Assembly (NCBI GenBank): GCA_024235635.1
Contig: JACKMA010000001.1
Coordinates: 434,001-498,000, forward strand
Source: Zoogloeaceae bacterium
Lineage (GTDB): Bacteria; Pseudomonadota; Gammaproteobacteria; Burkholderiales; Rhodocyclaceae
Direction: 5' to 3'
Length of the DNA stretch: 64,000 bases
The notes beneath the pieces are model-generated. The model was not told the origin of the DNA. It saw nothing but the letters and a program-made list of their open reading frames with translations, and ran no database searches. A program made the translations under genes and the position numbers. Below are positions 15,943-24,465 of the stretch, piece by piece (position 1 is the stretch's first letter; each line of letters opens with the position of its first letter).

Positions 15943-17636
15943 GCGATCTTCCAACGACGACGGCCGGCCGTCGGCTGCTACTCGGACTCGCCCTCGGCAT
16001 CGCGACCCTGCCGCTGTCGGCGGCACCGCTGCCGGAGGTCGTCCGGACAGCGCTCGACGGCCAGCCGGAAGTGCTCGCAGCCGAGGCCAGGGTACGCGCC
16101 AATCGCGCGATCGAGACCCAGGCGCGTTCCGCGTTCTTCCCCGACCTTTCGCTGAGTTGGAGCGACACCGACCGCCGAGACGAGCAGCTCGGGACCGCAC
16201 TGGACCGTAGCGCGCGTCGCACCGAGGCGGCGCTGCGCTGGAACGTGTTCCGCGGCAATGCCGACGTCAGCCGCCGGCGTGAGGCCCGTGCCGGTCGTTC
16301 GGCCGCCCAGGCCGGGCTGATCGAGGCGCGCGAGGCTGCGGCCGAGTCGATCAGCCTCGCTTATCTCGATGTGCTGCGACTCGACGACGAGGCGACCCGC
16401 AGCCGCGAGCTGGTCGACGCCTACCGACAACTCGCCGAGCAGGTTGCGCTGCGCGTCGAGGCGGGACGCATCTCGCGTGCCGATCTCGCCCGCATCGACA
16501 CCGACCTGCTGGCCGCGCGCGCACGCAATGCCGACGTGCTGACCCGGCTGGCGGACGCCAAGTACCGCTTCCTGCGCACCACCGGCCAGTCCCCTACCGA
16601 CCTCGAATTCCCGGCCATCGACGGACCGCAAGGCGAGCCAGGCGAGCTCGTGGCGTCGGCCGAGCGCAGCAGTCCCGCGCTGGCGGCTGCGCGCGCGCGC
16701 GCCGAAGCCCGGCAATTCGGCATCGGCGTTGCCCGTGGCGAAGCCCTGCCCCGCGTCGACCTCGAATTGCGACGGCGCTTGTCGGCGGACATCGATCCGG
16801 CCGAAGTGAGCGATACCGTCGACAGCACGCAGCTTGCCATCAGCGTCGACATCCCGCTCGGCGGCGCCAGCCTGGCGCGGATCGACGAAGCACTCGAGCG
16901 CCGGCAAGAGGCGGAGGCCGAAGTCGAGCGCCTACGTCGGCAGATCGGCACCGAAGTCAATCTGCTGTATCGCCAGCTTGTCGACGCCCGCGACAACCTG
17001 CCCCTGCTGACCGAGCGGGCGCAGGCCTCGCGCCGCCTGATCGATGCCTACGCGCTCCAGTTCGACGCCGGCCGGCGCTCGCTGACCGACCTGGCGAACG
17101 CCCATGCCGACGAATTCAGCGCACGCACCGAACTGTCGGCCGCCGAGCACCGCATCGCATCGCTGCAGGCATCCTTGCTGGCACGCGTGGGTCAGCTGAC
17201 CGGGCGACTGCGCGACGGCTATCACACCGGCCAGCGCGTCGTGCTTCAGGACGAAATGCCGGCACAGGCACCGTTTCCGACCTTCGATGCGGCCGCTGCG
17301 GTCGACGCCTGGGCAGCCGCCTGGTCCGCCGGCGACTACCCTCGCTACCGTGCGTTCTATGCACCCGACTTCCAGTCCGGCAGTCACGCCGGCACTGCCC
17401 GGTGGGAAGCGGAGCGCCGCGTTCGGCTGGGTCGATCCGGCATCCGGGTCCGCGCCAGCGAACCGGGCATCGAACGCATCGCCGACGGCCGCCTGCGCAC
17501 CCGCTTCATCCAGCATTACGATTCGCCGCAGTATTCGGACACCGTCATCAAGATCCTGGACTGGGCGCCGCATGACCAGGGCTGGGTGATCGTCGCCGAG
17601 CGCGCCGAAGCCGTGATGCCGGATCCTGAACGCTGA
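15939..17636 (+). CDS. TolC-family outer membrane factor with extra C-terminal NTF2-like domain
   Basis: This 565-residue protein has a signal peptide (LLLGLALGIATLPLSAAP). Residues about 25-435 have two OEP/TolC halves with long amphipathic helices (for example EAREAAAESISLAYLDVLRL and the second-half LVDARDNLPLLTERAQASRR). TolC proteins form the outer-membrane exit duct of type I systems. Unusually, about residues 445-565 form a separate alpha+beta domain (AAAVDAWAAAWSAGDYPRYR ... DQGWVIVAERAEAV) of the NTF2-like type also found at the end of the TPR protein at 1600-3282. Plain TolC proteins are about 100 residues shorter. Periplasmic exposure of the extra domain is inferred from TolC topology. 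Confidence 0.85.
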   Translation: MSDLPTTTAGRRLLLGLALGIATLPLSAAPLPEVVRTALDGQPEVLAAEARVRANRAIETQARSAFFPDLSLSWSDTDRRDEQLGTALDRSARRTEAALRWNVFRGNADVSRRREARAGRSAAQAGLIEAREAAAESISLAYLDVLRLDDEATRSRELVDAYRQLAEQVALRVEAGRISRADLARIDTDLLAARARNADVLTRLADAKYRFLRTTGQSPTDLEFPAIDGPQGEPGELVASAERSSPALAAARARAEARQFGIGVARGEALPRVDLELRRRLSADIDPAEVSDTVDSTQLAISVDIPLGGASLARIDEALERRQEAEAEVERLRRQIGTEVNLLYRQLVDARDNLPLLTERAQASRRLIDAYALQFDAGRRSLTDLANAHADEFSARTELSAAEHRIASLQASLLARVGQLTGRLRDGYHTGQRVVLQDEMPAQAPFPTFDAAAAVDAWAAAWSAGDYPRYRAFYAPDFQSGSHAGTARWEAERRVRLGRSGIRVRASEPGIERIADGRLRTRFIQHYDSPQYSDTVIKILDWAPHDQGWVIVAERAEAVMPDPER

Positions 17637-17666
17637 CCGGAGCGGCCCCGGCCGCCGCTTCGGTGA

Positions 17667-17710
17667 GGGCACCCGGCCGGCCCTGGGAGGCCGGCAGCGG
17701 TCGAGTGCCC
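17667..17710. terminator. Compound hairpin between convergent genes
   Basis: An outer pair GGGCAC/GTGCCC encloses an inner perfect 7-bp stem (GCCGGCC / GGCCGGC, 6-base loop). It sits between the stops of the TolC-like gene (17636) and the peroxidase gene (17721). There is no clear T tract, so termination is only suggested. Confidence 0.35.
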
Positions 17711-17720
17711 CAATATGACG

Positions 17721-19058
17721 TCATTGCCCGGCGGGATCGAAATAGCCGTCGGACAAGGTCGTCAGGAAGGCGACGATCGCATCCTCCTGGGCGTCCGTCA
17801 GGTGCAGGTCGCCGATCTCGCTGACATTGACGTTGATATCCACTTCCGGCGCCGGCCAGCACCCCAGCGCCAGCGCGTCGGCTTCGCTCGTGAACGGGTC
17901 CGGGCAGGTCGGCTTGACATCCCGCGTGTTGTAGAAGTGCACGATGCCCTTCAATGACTTGAAGTAGCCGTTGTGGCCAAAGGCCTTGACGAAGCCCGGG
18001 TGGGGCCGCTTGTCCACGTTGCGCAGCGTCGGCACCTTCTGCCTGCCGAGATTGACCGAGGCATAGGGCTGGTAGTCGATCCGGCTGGCAAGAAAGGCGC
18101 CGAGGCCGCCGTCGACCCAGTTCCCGCCGAGTGGATTGAACGCCACCTGCCCGTAGAAGGGGTTCTCCGGATTTCGCGGCACGCCGAGATTGTCGAAGGT
18201 ATGGTCCGTGAAGGGGGGCGGCTCGCCCTCCGGGCCGGATTCGAGGGAGTGGCAGTTGGCGCACTTGCCCTTGCCGCGGAACAGATTCAGCCCGCGCTTC
18301 TCCTGCTGGCTCAACGCCGCCAGTCCGGCCAGGTAGGCGTCGTACTTCGACGAATACCCGCTGACTTCCGGCGAATCCTCGTAGGCAGCGATCGCCAGTG
18401 CGATCTCGTCATAGGTCTGGTCGACGCGAGCACGATCGGTCGTCGACAACAGGACCGCGCCGCCATCGGTGCTGCACGCGGCCTCGATGTCGGCCGGCCA
18501 GGTTATCTCGCAGGCCTCGGCAAAGACGTCGGCCAGCGCAACAGGGTAAGCCGCGGAGCACGCGCGCTGGACGACGCAGGCGCTGTCGGGCAGGGCCTGC
18601 TCGAGCGGGTTCAGAAACGGCCCCTGCGCCTGATCGGCCGCCGGATTGCCGAGCCGCTCTCCGGTCGCGCGGCCGTCCCAGAAATTGCCGCCGACGAACA
18701 GCGCTTCGGCCTTGATCGGGTTGTTCGCCCGTTCAAGGATGAAGTGCAGGATCGGACTGGTGGCCGCGTAGGCGGCACTCGGTGGCTTGCGATTACCGAA
18801 CCGGCCCGCGACCGAGCCCTCATAGACGGCACCGGTCACGTTGAACGCCTCGACCGGACCGGTGAAACCGACCTCCGGACCGTGGCAGGACGCGCAGGAC
18901 TGATTGCGTCCAATCGACAGGTCGGCGTCGAAGAACATCGACCGGCCCAGCATCTCGATCGGCGCCAGTGCATCGGCCCACGTCGCACCACTGGCCAATG
19001 CCGTCGCTGCCACCATGATGCGGCCCCAGCGGGACGCCTGTCTGCTCGAAACTTTCAT
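17721..19058 (-). CDS. Di-haem cytochrome c peroxidase/MauG-family protein
   Basis: 445 residues from the ATG at 19058, which has AGGAGGAAAGC in front of it and a signal peptide behind it (GRIMVAATALASGATWA). There are two haem-binding motifs, CASCH at about 56 and CANCH at about 270, as in bacterial di-haem peroxidases and MauG-like enzymes, which act in the periplasm. The family features NRKPPSAAYAATSPILHF, FWDGRATGERLGNP and VPTLRNVDKRPHPGFVKAFG are present. Members reduce peroxide or oxidise protein side chains using electrons from small cytochromes; which applies here cannot be told. An unusual Cys-rich insertion (SACVVQRACSAAY, then CEITWP and ACSTDG) lies between the haem domains. It stands alone and faces the T1SS operon. 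Confidence 0.85.
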   Translation of the reverse strand: MKVSSRQASRWGRIMVAATALASGATWADALAPIEMLGRSMFFDADLSIGRNQSCASCHGPEVGFTGPVEAFNVTGAVYEGSVAGRFGNRKPPSAAYAATSPILHFILERANNPIKAEALFVGGNFWDGRATGERLGNPAADQAQGPFLNPLEQALPDSACVVQRACSAAYPVALADVFAEACEITWPADIEAACSTDGGAVLLSTTDRARVDQTYDEIALAIAAYEDSPEVSGYSSKYDAYLAGLAALSQQEKRGLNLFRGKGKCANCHSLESGPEGEPPPFTDHTFDNLGVPRNPENPFYGQVAFNPLGGNWVDGGLGAFLASRIDYQPYASVNLGRQKVPTLRNVDKRPHPGFVKAFGHNGYFKSLKGIVHFYNTRDVKPTCPDPFTSEADALALGCWPAPEVDINVNVSEIGDLHLTDAQEDAIVAFLTTLSDGYFDPAGQ

Positions 19059-19660
19059 GCTTTCCTCCTGTATGAACGCATTTCCCGGCGCCGCCGACGC
19101 ACGAGCCCGGGCTCTCCGCCGGCGCACGACGGACACCGTCGGACCCGGCGCGGCAGTGCCTCAGGCGGAACGGCTGACGGTGGCAGACGATGCCTGCACC
19201 CGCCGTCCGGCAGCGAGTCACCCGCACGCCTTCAATTTCAGAATATGCGCAGATACCGATCCAATCGACGAGATTTCTCCGATGCCTTGACAGCCGTCAA
19301 ACCGGTGACGTGAGGCGCCTGCCGATAGAGCATGTCGGGAAAACCTGCATGCCCGGGCGTCCCGGACTCAAGGATCGAATCGGACCGACAATCGCACCCG
19401 CATGCGTCGTCGTCACCCGCGCAACGTCTGCGCACAGCCCTGAGGACGGCACCGCTCGTCGCGTTCTCGATGGTGCGCCCAACCGCGCGCGCGGGCAGAT
19501 GACGCCGCTTCTGGAAATCGCGGCTTGCGGACGGCAATGGCCCGTCGAGCAATTCACATAACTGACATTTCTACTGCCTCGCGCATGACATTGCGCGGGT
19601 TCCGGAATCAGCGCCACCCCTTAGCATCCAGTCATCCTTGGAATCCTGACGGAGATCGTC
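19059..19660. other. 602-bp gap upstream of peroxidase and lipoprotein genes
   Basis: This divergent region lies between the peroxidase gene (minus) and the lipoprotein gene (plus). I see the peroxidase ribosome site next to 19058 and the GGAG before the lipoprotein. I find no RNA gene, no long inverted repeat and no convincing promoter; short open frames here are not supported. Confidence 0.6.
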
Positions 19661-20473
19661 TTGAGAATTACGCCCCCCTGCCTCGTCGCCACCACGGTCC
19701 TGCTCACGGCGTGCGCCTCACCGGTGCCGGTGGCGCAGAACTTTCCGGTGTCGTATCAGAATGTCGCGAGAACCGCCGCCCATTGGGACGTCATTGCCAA
19801 CGACGTGGTCGAGCAGACGATGCAGGCGATCACCGAGGTACCGCAACTGCGCGGTCGCAGCGTGTACGTGGCCAAGTCGCATTCGACCGAATTCAACAAG
19901 GCCTTCCGCGAATTCATGATCACCCGCATGGTCAATCAGGGTGTCGATGTCAGCGTGTGTCGCGTGAGCAACATGGATGTGGGCTTCGAAATGGATCCGC
20001 CGCAGGTGGAGGTCAGTTACGAGACCCAATGGCTCCAGCATATCGATCTGCCGGACCGGCCCCGGCCCGGGGCGATCACGGCGCTCGCGTCCGGTGTCGC
20101 AGTCCTGCGAAACGCGGCGCTCGCCGACCTGACTCGCGGCGAACAGAACGTATCGCTGATCGCGACAGCTGCGCTGGCCGACGTGGTTTCCGGCCAGTTG
20201 ACCGAAACGCCGCAGACCGAAATCGTCGTCACGACCACGATCGCGGAGCACAATCGCTACGTGATGCGCCGCAGCGACATCTATTACGTGCCGGAGGCCG
20301 ATGCGCATCTGTTCATCAGGCAGATACACCGGAGCGCGCGCTGCCCGGGGGAACCCGCCGTAGCCGGAGCAAAACTCGAATTCATGGACACCGGGAATAC
20401 GGCGGATGCTGCCCGTTGGCAGCAACTCACCCGGGAAATGTCCCGCATCAATCGGGGTTGGGGCACCCGATAG
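19661..20473 (+). CDS. Putative lipoprotein of unknown function
   Basis: 270 residues starting at a TTG codon with GGAG eight bases upstream. The N-terminus is a lipoprotein signal (CLVATTVLLTAC, lipobox LTAC, lipidated Cys at about 18). The residue after Cys is Ala, not Asp, so outer-membrane localisation is expected. The mature part is alpha/beta with the conserved-looking segments RGRSVYVAKSHSTEFNKAFR, MVNQGVDVSV and EIVVTTTIAEHNRYVMRRSD. This is loosely like FlgO or CsgG-type outer-membrane lipoproteins, but I do not recognise the family. It sits next to the secretion island and convergent with zapE. Confidence 0.7.
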   Translation: MRITPPCLVATTVLLTACASPVPVAQNFPVSYQNVARTAAHWDVIANDVVEQTMQAITEVPQLRGRSVYVAKSHSTEFNKAFREFMITRMVNQGVDVSVCRVSNMDVGFEMDPPQVEVSYETQWLQHIDLPDRPRPGAITALASGVAVLRNAALADLTRGEQNVSLIATAALADVVSGQLTETPQTEIVVTTTIAEHNRYVMRRSDIYYVPEADAHLFIRQIHRSARCPGEPAVAGAKLEFMDTGNTADAARWQQLTREMSRINRGWGTR

Positions 20474-20527
20474 CGCACATTGCGCACCGCGATCGGGGAC
20501 GCGGACAAAGCGCGGCGGGCCGCAGGA

Positions 20528-21640
20528 TCAATCCACCCGGTGGGCCTCGGCCAGATACTCGCGCGACCGCATCTCGATCAGGCGCGATACGGTGCGGACG
20601 AACTCGTGGGCGTTGTGCCCCTGCGTGTACAGGTCGTGGGCCTCGGCCGCGGCACTGATCACGACCTTGACGCGGTGATCGTAGAGGACGTCGATCAGCC
20701 AGGTGAAGCGCCGCGCTTCGTTGGACATGCCGGCATCCATCTTCGGCACCTGCGAGAGCAGCAGCGTATGGTATTCGCGGGCGATCTCGAGATAGTCGTT
20801 CTGGCTGCGGGGCCCGCCGCACAGATGGGCGAAGTCGAACCACACCACGCCCGGTCCGTGGCGACGCACGCGCATCGTCCGGCCGAGCACTTCGATCGTG
20901 TCGCCGGCCTCGTCGATCGCCGCGATGTGGCGAAAGTCGTCGAGCATCTTGGCGTCGGCGGCCTCGTCGGCGGGCACCAGATAGGTCTCGATCTTCTCCA
21001 TCTGGCGCAACCGGTAGTCGGTGCCGTGGTCCACCTCGACGATGTCGAACCGGCGCTTGATCATTTCGATCGTCGGCAGGAAGTTGATCCGCTGCAGCCC
21101 GTTCGGGTAGAGCCCGTCCGGTGGATAGTTCGAGGTCATCACGAATACCGTGCCGCGGGTGAACAGCGCCTCGAGCAAACGTCCCAGGATCATTGCATCG
21201 GCAATGTCCGAGACATGAAACTCGTCGAAGCACAGTAGTCGGGTCTGGCGGCTGATGCGGTCGGCCACCTTCTGCAGCGGGTCGGGTTCGTTGTTGAACT
21301 GGCGCAGGTCGTTCTGGACTTCCTGCATGAAGGCGTGGAAATGGACCCGTCGCTTGCGGTTGTAGGGCACCGAATCGAAGAAGCAGTCCATCAGGAAGCT
21401 CTTGCCGCGCCCCACGCCGCCCCAGAAATAGACGCTCTTCGGCATCGTCGGTCGCGACAGCAGTTTGCGCAACTTGCTGCGCCTCGCTGCCTTGAAGCCG
21501 ATCAGCTCCGAATACAGTTCCTGCAGGCGCTGCGCGGCGGAACGCTGGGCGGGGTCGCTGCGATAGCCGCGCGTCTTGAGCAGGGATTCGTAGGCGTCCA
21601 GCATGCCCTTCTCGGGCACTCTCAGGATCGAATGGGGCAT
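20528..21640 (-). CDS. zapE: Cell division protein ZapE (AFG1-like ATPase)
   Basis: 370 residues of the AFG1/ZapE P-loop family: Walker A GGVGRGKS (74-81), Walker B LLCFDEFHVSD (about 137), sensor MTSNYPPDGLYPNGLQR, and the family block VWFDFAHLCGGPRSQNDYLE. ZapE binds FtsZ, and loss of ZapE disturbs constriction in low oxygen or heat in E. coli; mitochondrial relatives help turnover of respiratory proteins. It lies downstream of lpdA, from which it is separated by a strong terminator, so it probably has its own promoter or depends on read-through. Confidence 0.92.
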   Translation of the reverse strand: MPHSILRVPEKGMLDAYESLLKTRGYRSDPAQRSAAQRLQELYSELIGFKAARRSKLRKLLSRPTMPKSVYFWGGVGRGKSFLMDCFFDSVPYNRKRRVHFHAFMQEVQNDLRQFNNEPDPLQKVADRISRQTRLLCFDEFHVSDIADAMILGRLLEALFTRGTVFVMTSNYPPDGLYPNGLQRINFLPTIEMIKRRFDIVEVDHGTDYRLRQMEKIETYLVPADEAADAKMLDDFRHIAAIDEAGDTIEVLGRTMRVRRHGPGVVWFDFAHLCGGPRSQNDYLEIAREYHTLLLSQVPKMDAGMSNEARRFTWLIDVLYDHRVKVVISAAAEAHDLYTQGHNAHEFVRTVSRLIEMRSREYLAEAHRVD

Positions 21641-21677
21641 CTCGGAACCTTCTTCTGCGGGCTCTTACGCATCGTCG

Positions 21678-21716
21678 AAAAAAAACGGGCAAGAAGCGAA
21701 ATCGCCCCTTGCCCGT
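21678..21716 (-). terminator. Rho-independent terminator after lpdA
   Basis: On the minus strand ACGGGCAAG, a 14-base loop, CTTGCCCGT and then eight T. It starts 18 bp past the lpdA stop and closes the gltA-sucA-sucB-lpdA unit. Confidence 0.9.
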
Positions 21717-21733
21717 GATTCTGACAAAACGCC

Positions 21734-23164
21734 TCAGAAGTGCAGCGGGCGCTTGTCGCAGGCCAGGGCAGCTTCGTGCACCACTTCCGACAGGGTCGGG
21801 TGGCCGTGACAGATCCGGGCCAGATCTTCGGAAGCGCCGTTGAACTCCATCGCGACAACCGCCTCGGAGATCAGCTCGGATGCATTGGCACCGATGATGT
21901 GCACGCCGAGGATGCGATCGGTCTCGGCGCAGGCCAGCATCTTGACGAATCCGGTCGGGTCGCCCGAACCGAGTGCGCGACCGTTGGCCAGGAACGGGAT
22001 CTTACCGACCTTGTAGGCGACGCCGGCGGTCTTCAGTTCCTGCTCGGTCTTGCCCACCCAGGCGATTTCCGGTGCCGTGTAGATGATGCCCGGCACCGTG
22101 TCCAGATTGCAGTGGCCCGCCTGACCGGCGATGATCTCGGCGACCATCACGCCCTCTTCCATCGCCTTGTGGGCAAGCATCGGGCCGCGAACGACGTCGC
22201 CGACCGCATAGACGTTGGGCAGGTTGGTCGCGCAGTGCTCGTCGACGACGATCTGGCCACGCTCGTTCATGTCGAGACCGACCGCCGCCGGGTCGAGACC
22301 GTCGGTGTTCGGCACCCGGCCGATCGACACGATGAGGCGATCGACGTCGAGCTTGTTCTCCTTGCCGGCCTTGTCGGTGTACGTCAGCGAGACGCCCTTC
22401 TTGCTCACCTTGGCTTCGCCGATCGAGACCCCGGTGACGATGTCGAGGCCCTGCTTGGTAAACACCTTCAAGGCTTCCTTGGCGACGTCCTTGTCGGCGA
22501 ATCCCATGAAGTCCGGCAGGGCTTCCAGCACGGTGACCTCGGCCCCGAGCCGGCGCCACACCGAGCCCATCTCGAGACCGATCACGCCGGCCCCGATCAC
22601 GCCGAGCTTCTTCGGCACCGCATCGAAATCGAGCGCACCGACGTTGTCGCAGACGATTTGGTTGTCGACCGGGATGTTCGGCAGGTGACGCGGCGACGAG
22701 CCGGTGGCGATGATGACGTGCTTGGCTTCGACGGTGTCCTTGCCGACCTTGACCTTGTAGCCGTCGGCACCGCCGGAGACAAAGCTGCCGTGACCCGCCA
22801 GGAAGGTGACCTTGTTCTTCTTGAACAGGCCCTTGATGCCCATCGTCAGCTGGTCAACGACTTTCGACTTGCGATCGATCATCGCCGGCACGTCGATGCT
22901 GACCTTGCCGGATAGCTTGATGCCCTGGGACGGGAAGGCGTGCTCGGCCTCCTCGAACAGGTGCGACGTATGCAGCAGCGCCTTGGACGGAATGCAGCCC
23001 ACGTTCAGGCAGGTGCCGCCCAGGCGCGGCTCGCCCTTGGGATCGGCGTAGGGGTTGGACTCGGCGCAGGCGGTGTTGAAGCCGAGCTGGGCGGCGCGGA
23101 TCGCCGCCACGTAGCCGCCCGGACCACCGCCGATCACCAGTACGTCGAATTGCTTTTCAGCCAT
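21734..23164 (-). CDS. lpdA: Dihydrolipoyl dehydrogenase (E3)
   Basis: 476 residues from the ATG at 23164 (MAEKQFDVLVIGGG). FAD-binding motif GGGPGGYVAA (about 11-20), redox disulfide GGTCLNVGCIPSK (about 45-57), NAD-binding GAGVIGLEMGSVW (about 188) and the C-terminal His-Glu pair (CHGHPTLSEVVHEAAL). It reoxidises lipoamide on the 2-oxoglutarate dehydrogenase E2 (sucB, next upstream) with NAD+. The upstream in-frame Met adds a non-homologous leader and was not used. It is the last gene of the cluster before a terminator. Confidence 0.97.
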   Translation of the reverse strand: MAEKQFDVLVIGGGPGGYVAAIRAAQLGFNTACAESNPYADPKGEPRLGGTCLNVGCIPSKALLHTSHLFEEAEHAFPSQGIKLSGKVSIDVPAMIDRKSKVVDQLTMGIKGLFKKNKVTFLAGHGSFVSGGADGYKVKVGKDTVEAKHVIIATGSSPRHLPNIPVDNQIVCDNVGALDFDAVPKKLGVIGAGVIGLEMGSVWRRLGAEVTVLEALPDFMGFADKDVAKEALKVFTKQGLDIVTGVSIGEAKVSKKGVSLTYTDKAGKENKLDVDRLIVSIGRVPNTDGLDPAAVGLDMNERGQIVVDEHCATNLPNVYAVGDVVRGPMLAHKAMEEGVMVAEIIAGQAGHCNLDTVPGIIYTAPEIAWVGKTEQELKTAGVAYKVGKIPFLANGRALGSGDPTGFVKMLACAETDRILGVHIIGANASELISEAVVAMEFNGASEDLARICHGHPTLSEVVHEAALACDKRPLHF

Positions 23165-23191
23165 TGTTTGTTGCTCCGGTGAGTGGGTCGA

Positions 23192-23220
23192 TGCGCAGGC
23201 CGCCCACGGCGGCCTGCGCA
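23192..23220 (-). other. GC-rich intercistronic hairpin, sucB/lpdA
   Basis: Perfect 13-bp stem (TGCGCAGGCCGCC / GGCGGCCTGCGCA) with a 3-base loop between sucB and lpdA. No U tract follows. It probably influences mRNA processing or stability. Confidence 0.6.
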
Positions 23221-23237
23221 CTCGCGCGCTTGGATTG

Positions 23238-24434
23238 TCAGACGTCGAGGATCAGGCGGGCCGGATCTTCAAGCGCCTCTTTCATCGTCACCAGGCCGAG
23301 CACGGCCTCGCGGCCGTCGATGATGCGGTGGTCGTAGGACATGGCCAGATAGTTCATCGGACGCACGACAACCTGCCCGTTTTCGACCATGGCACGATCC
23401 TTGGTCGCATGGATGCCGAGAATCGCCGACTGCGGCGGGTTGATGATCGGCGTCGACATCATCGAGCCGAACACACCGCCGTTGGAGATCGAGAAGGTGC
23501 CACCGGTGAGTTCCTCGATCGAGATCTTGCCGTCCTTGGCCTTGGCACCGAATTCGGCGATCTTCTTCTCGATGTCGGCGATCGACAGCTGGTCGGCATC
23601 ACGGATGATCGGCACCACCAGACCCCGCGGCGAACCCACCGCGATGCCGATGTCGATGTAGCCGTGATAGACGATGTCGTTGCCGTCCACCGAGGCGTTC
23701 AGGATCGGGAACTTCTTCAGCGCGGCGACGGCGGCCTTGACGAAGAAGCCCATGAAGCCGAGCCGCACGCCATGGGCCTTTTCGAACTTGTCGCCGTACT
23801 GCTTGCGCAGCGCCATCACCGGCGCCATGTTGACCTCGTTGAAGGTCGTCAGGATGGCGTTCTCGTTCTTCGACTGGATCAGGCGCTCGGCGATGCGGGC
23901 GCGCAGGCGGGTCATCGGCACGCGCTGCTCCGGACGCTCGCCGGCAACCACCTGCGGCGCGACCGCGGCAGCAGCGGCAGCGCCACCAGCCTTGGCGGCA
24001 ACCGCGTCTTCCTTGGTGACCCGTCCACCACGGCCGGTGCCCTTGACGCCGGAGGCGTCGATGCCCTTCTCGTCGAGGATCTTGCGGGCGGCCGGGCTGG
24101 CGCCGCTGGCGGCAGCCGGGGCAGCCGCCGGTGCCGAAGCAGCCTTCTTCTCTTCGGCCGGCTTCTCGGCCGGAGCCGCGCCTTTGGCCGGCTTCGCGTC
24201 GGTGTCGATCCTGGCGATCAGGTCGCCCGAGGTCACGCTTTCGCCGTCGCCCATGATGATCTCGACGAGAACACCGTCGGCCGGAGCCGGGGTCTCGAGC
24301 ACGACCTTGTCGGTCTCGATGTCGATCAGGTTCTCATCGCGGGTGACCGCGTCACCCTGCTGCTTGTGCCAGGAAACCAGCGAGGCTTCCGAGACGGACT
24401 CCGACAGTTGCGGAACTTTGACTTCGATCAGCAT
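23238..24434 (-). CDS. sucB: 2-oxoglutarate dehydrogenase E2, dihydrolipoyl succinyltransferase
   Basis: 398 residues. One lipoyl domain (1-77) with the lipoylated Lys in IETDKVVLE (about 43), an Ala/Pro/Lys-rich linker, a peripheral-subunit-binding domain (SPAARKILDEKGIDASGVKG, about 110-145) and the catalytic acyltransferase domain with the active-site block YDHRIIDGREAV near the end. It moves succinyl groups from the SucA-bound intermediate to CoA. The start has GGGAGAAAAC upstream. It lies 31 bp after sucA. Confidence 0.96.
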   Translation of the reverse strand: MLIEVKVPQLSESVSEASLVSWHKQQGDAVTRDENLIDIETDKVVLETPAPADGVLVEIIMGDGESVTSGDLIARIDTDAKPAKGAAPAEKPAEEKKAASAPAAAPAAASGASPAARKILDEKGIDASGVKGTGRGGRVTKEDAVAAKAGGAAAAAAVAPQVVAGERPEQRVPMTRLRARIAERLIQSKNENAILTTFNEVNMAPVMALRKQYGDKFEKAHGVRLGFMGFFVKAAVAALKKFPILNASVDGNDIVYHGYIDIGIAVGSPRGLVVPIIRDADQLSIADIEKKIAEFGAKAKDGKISIEELTGGTFSISNGGVFGSMMSTPIINPPQSAILGIHATKDRAMVENGQVVVRPMNYLAMSYDHRIIDGREAVLGLVTMKEALEDPARLILDV

Positions 24435-24465
24435 GTTTTCTCCCTATCCCTTTTTCAGCTGAACC

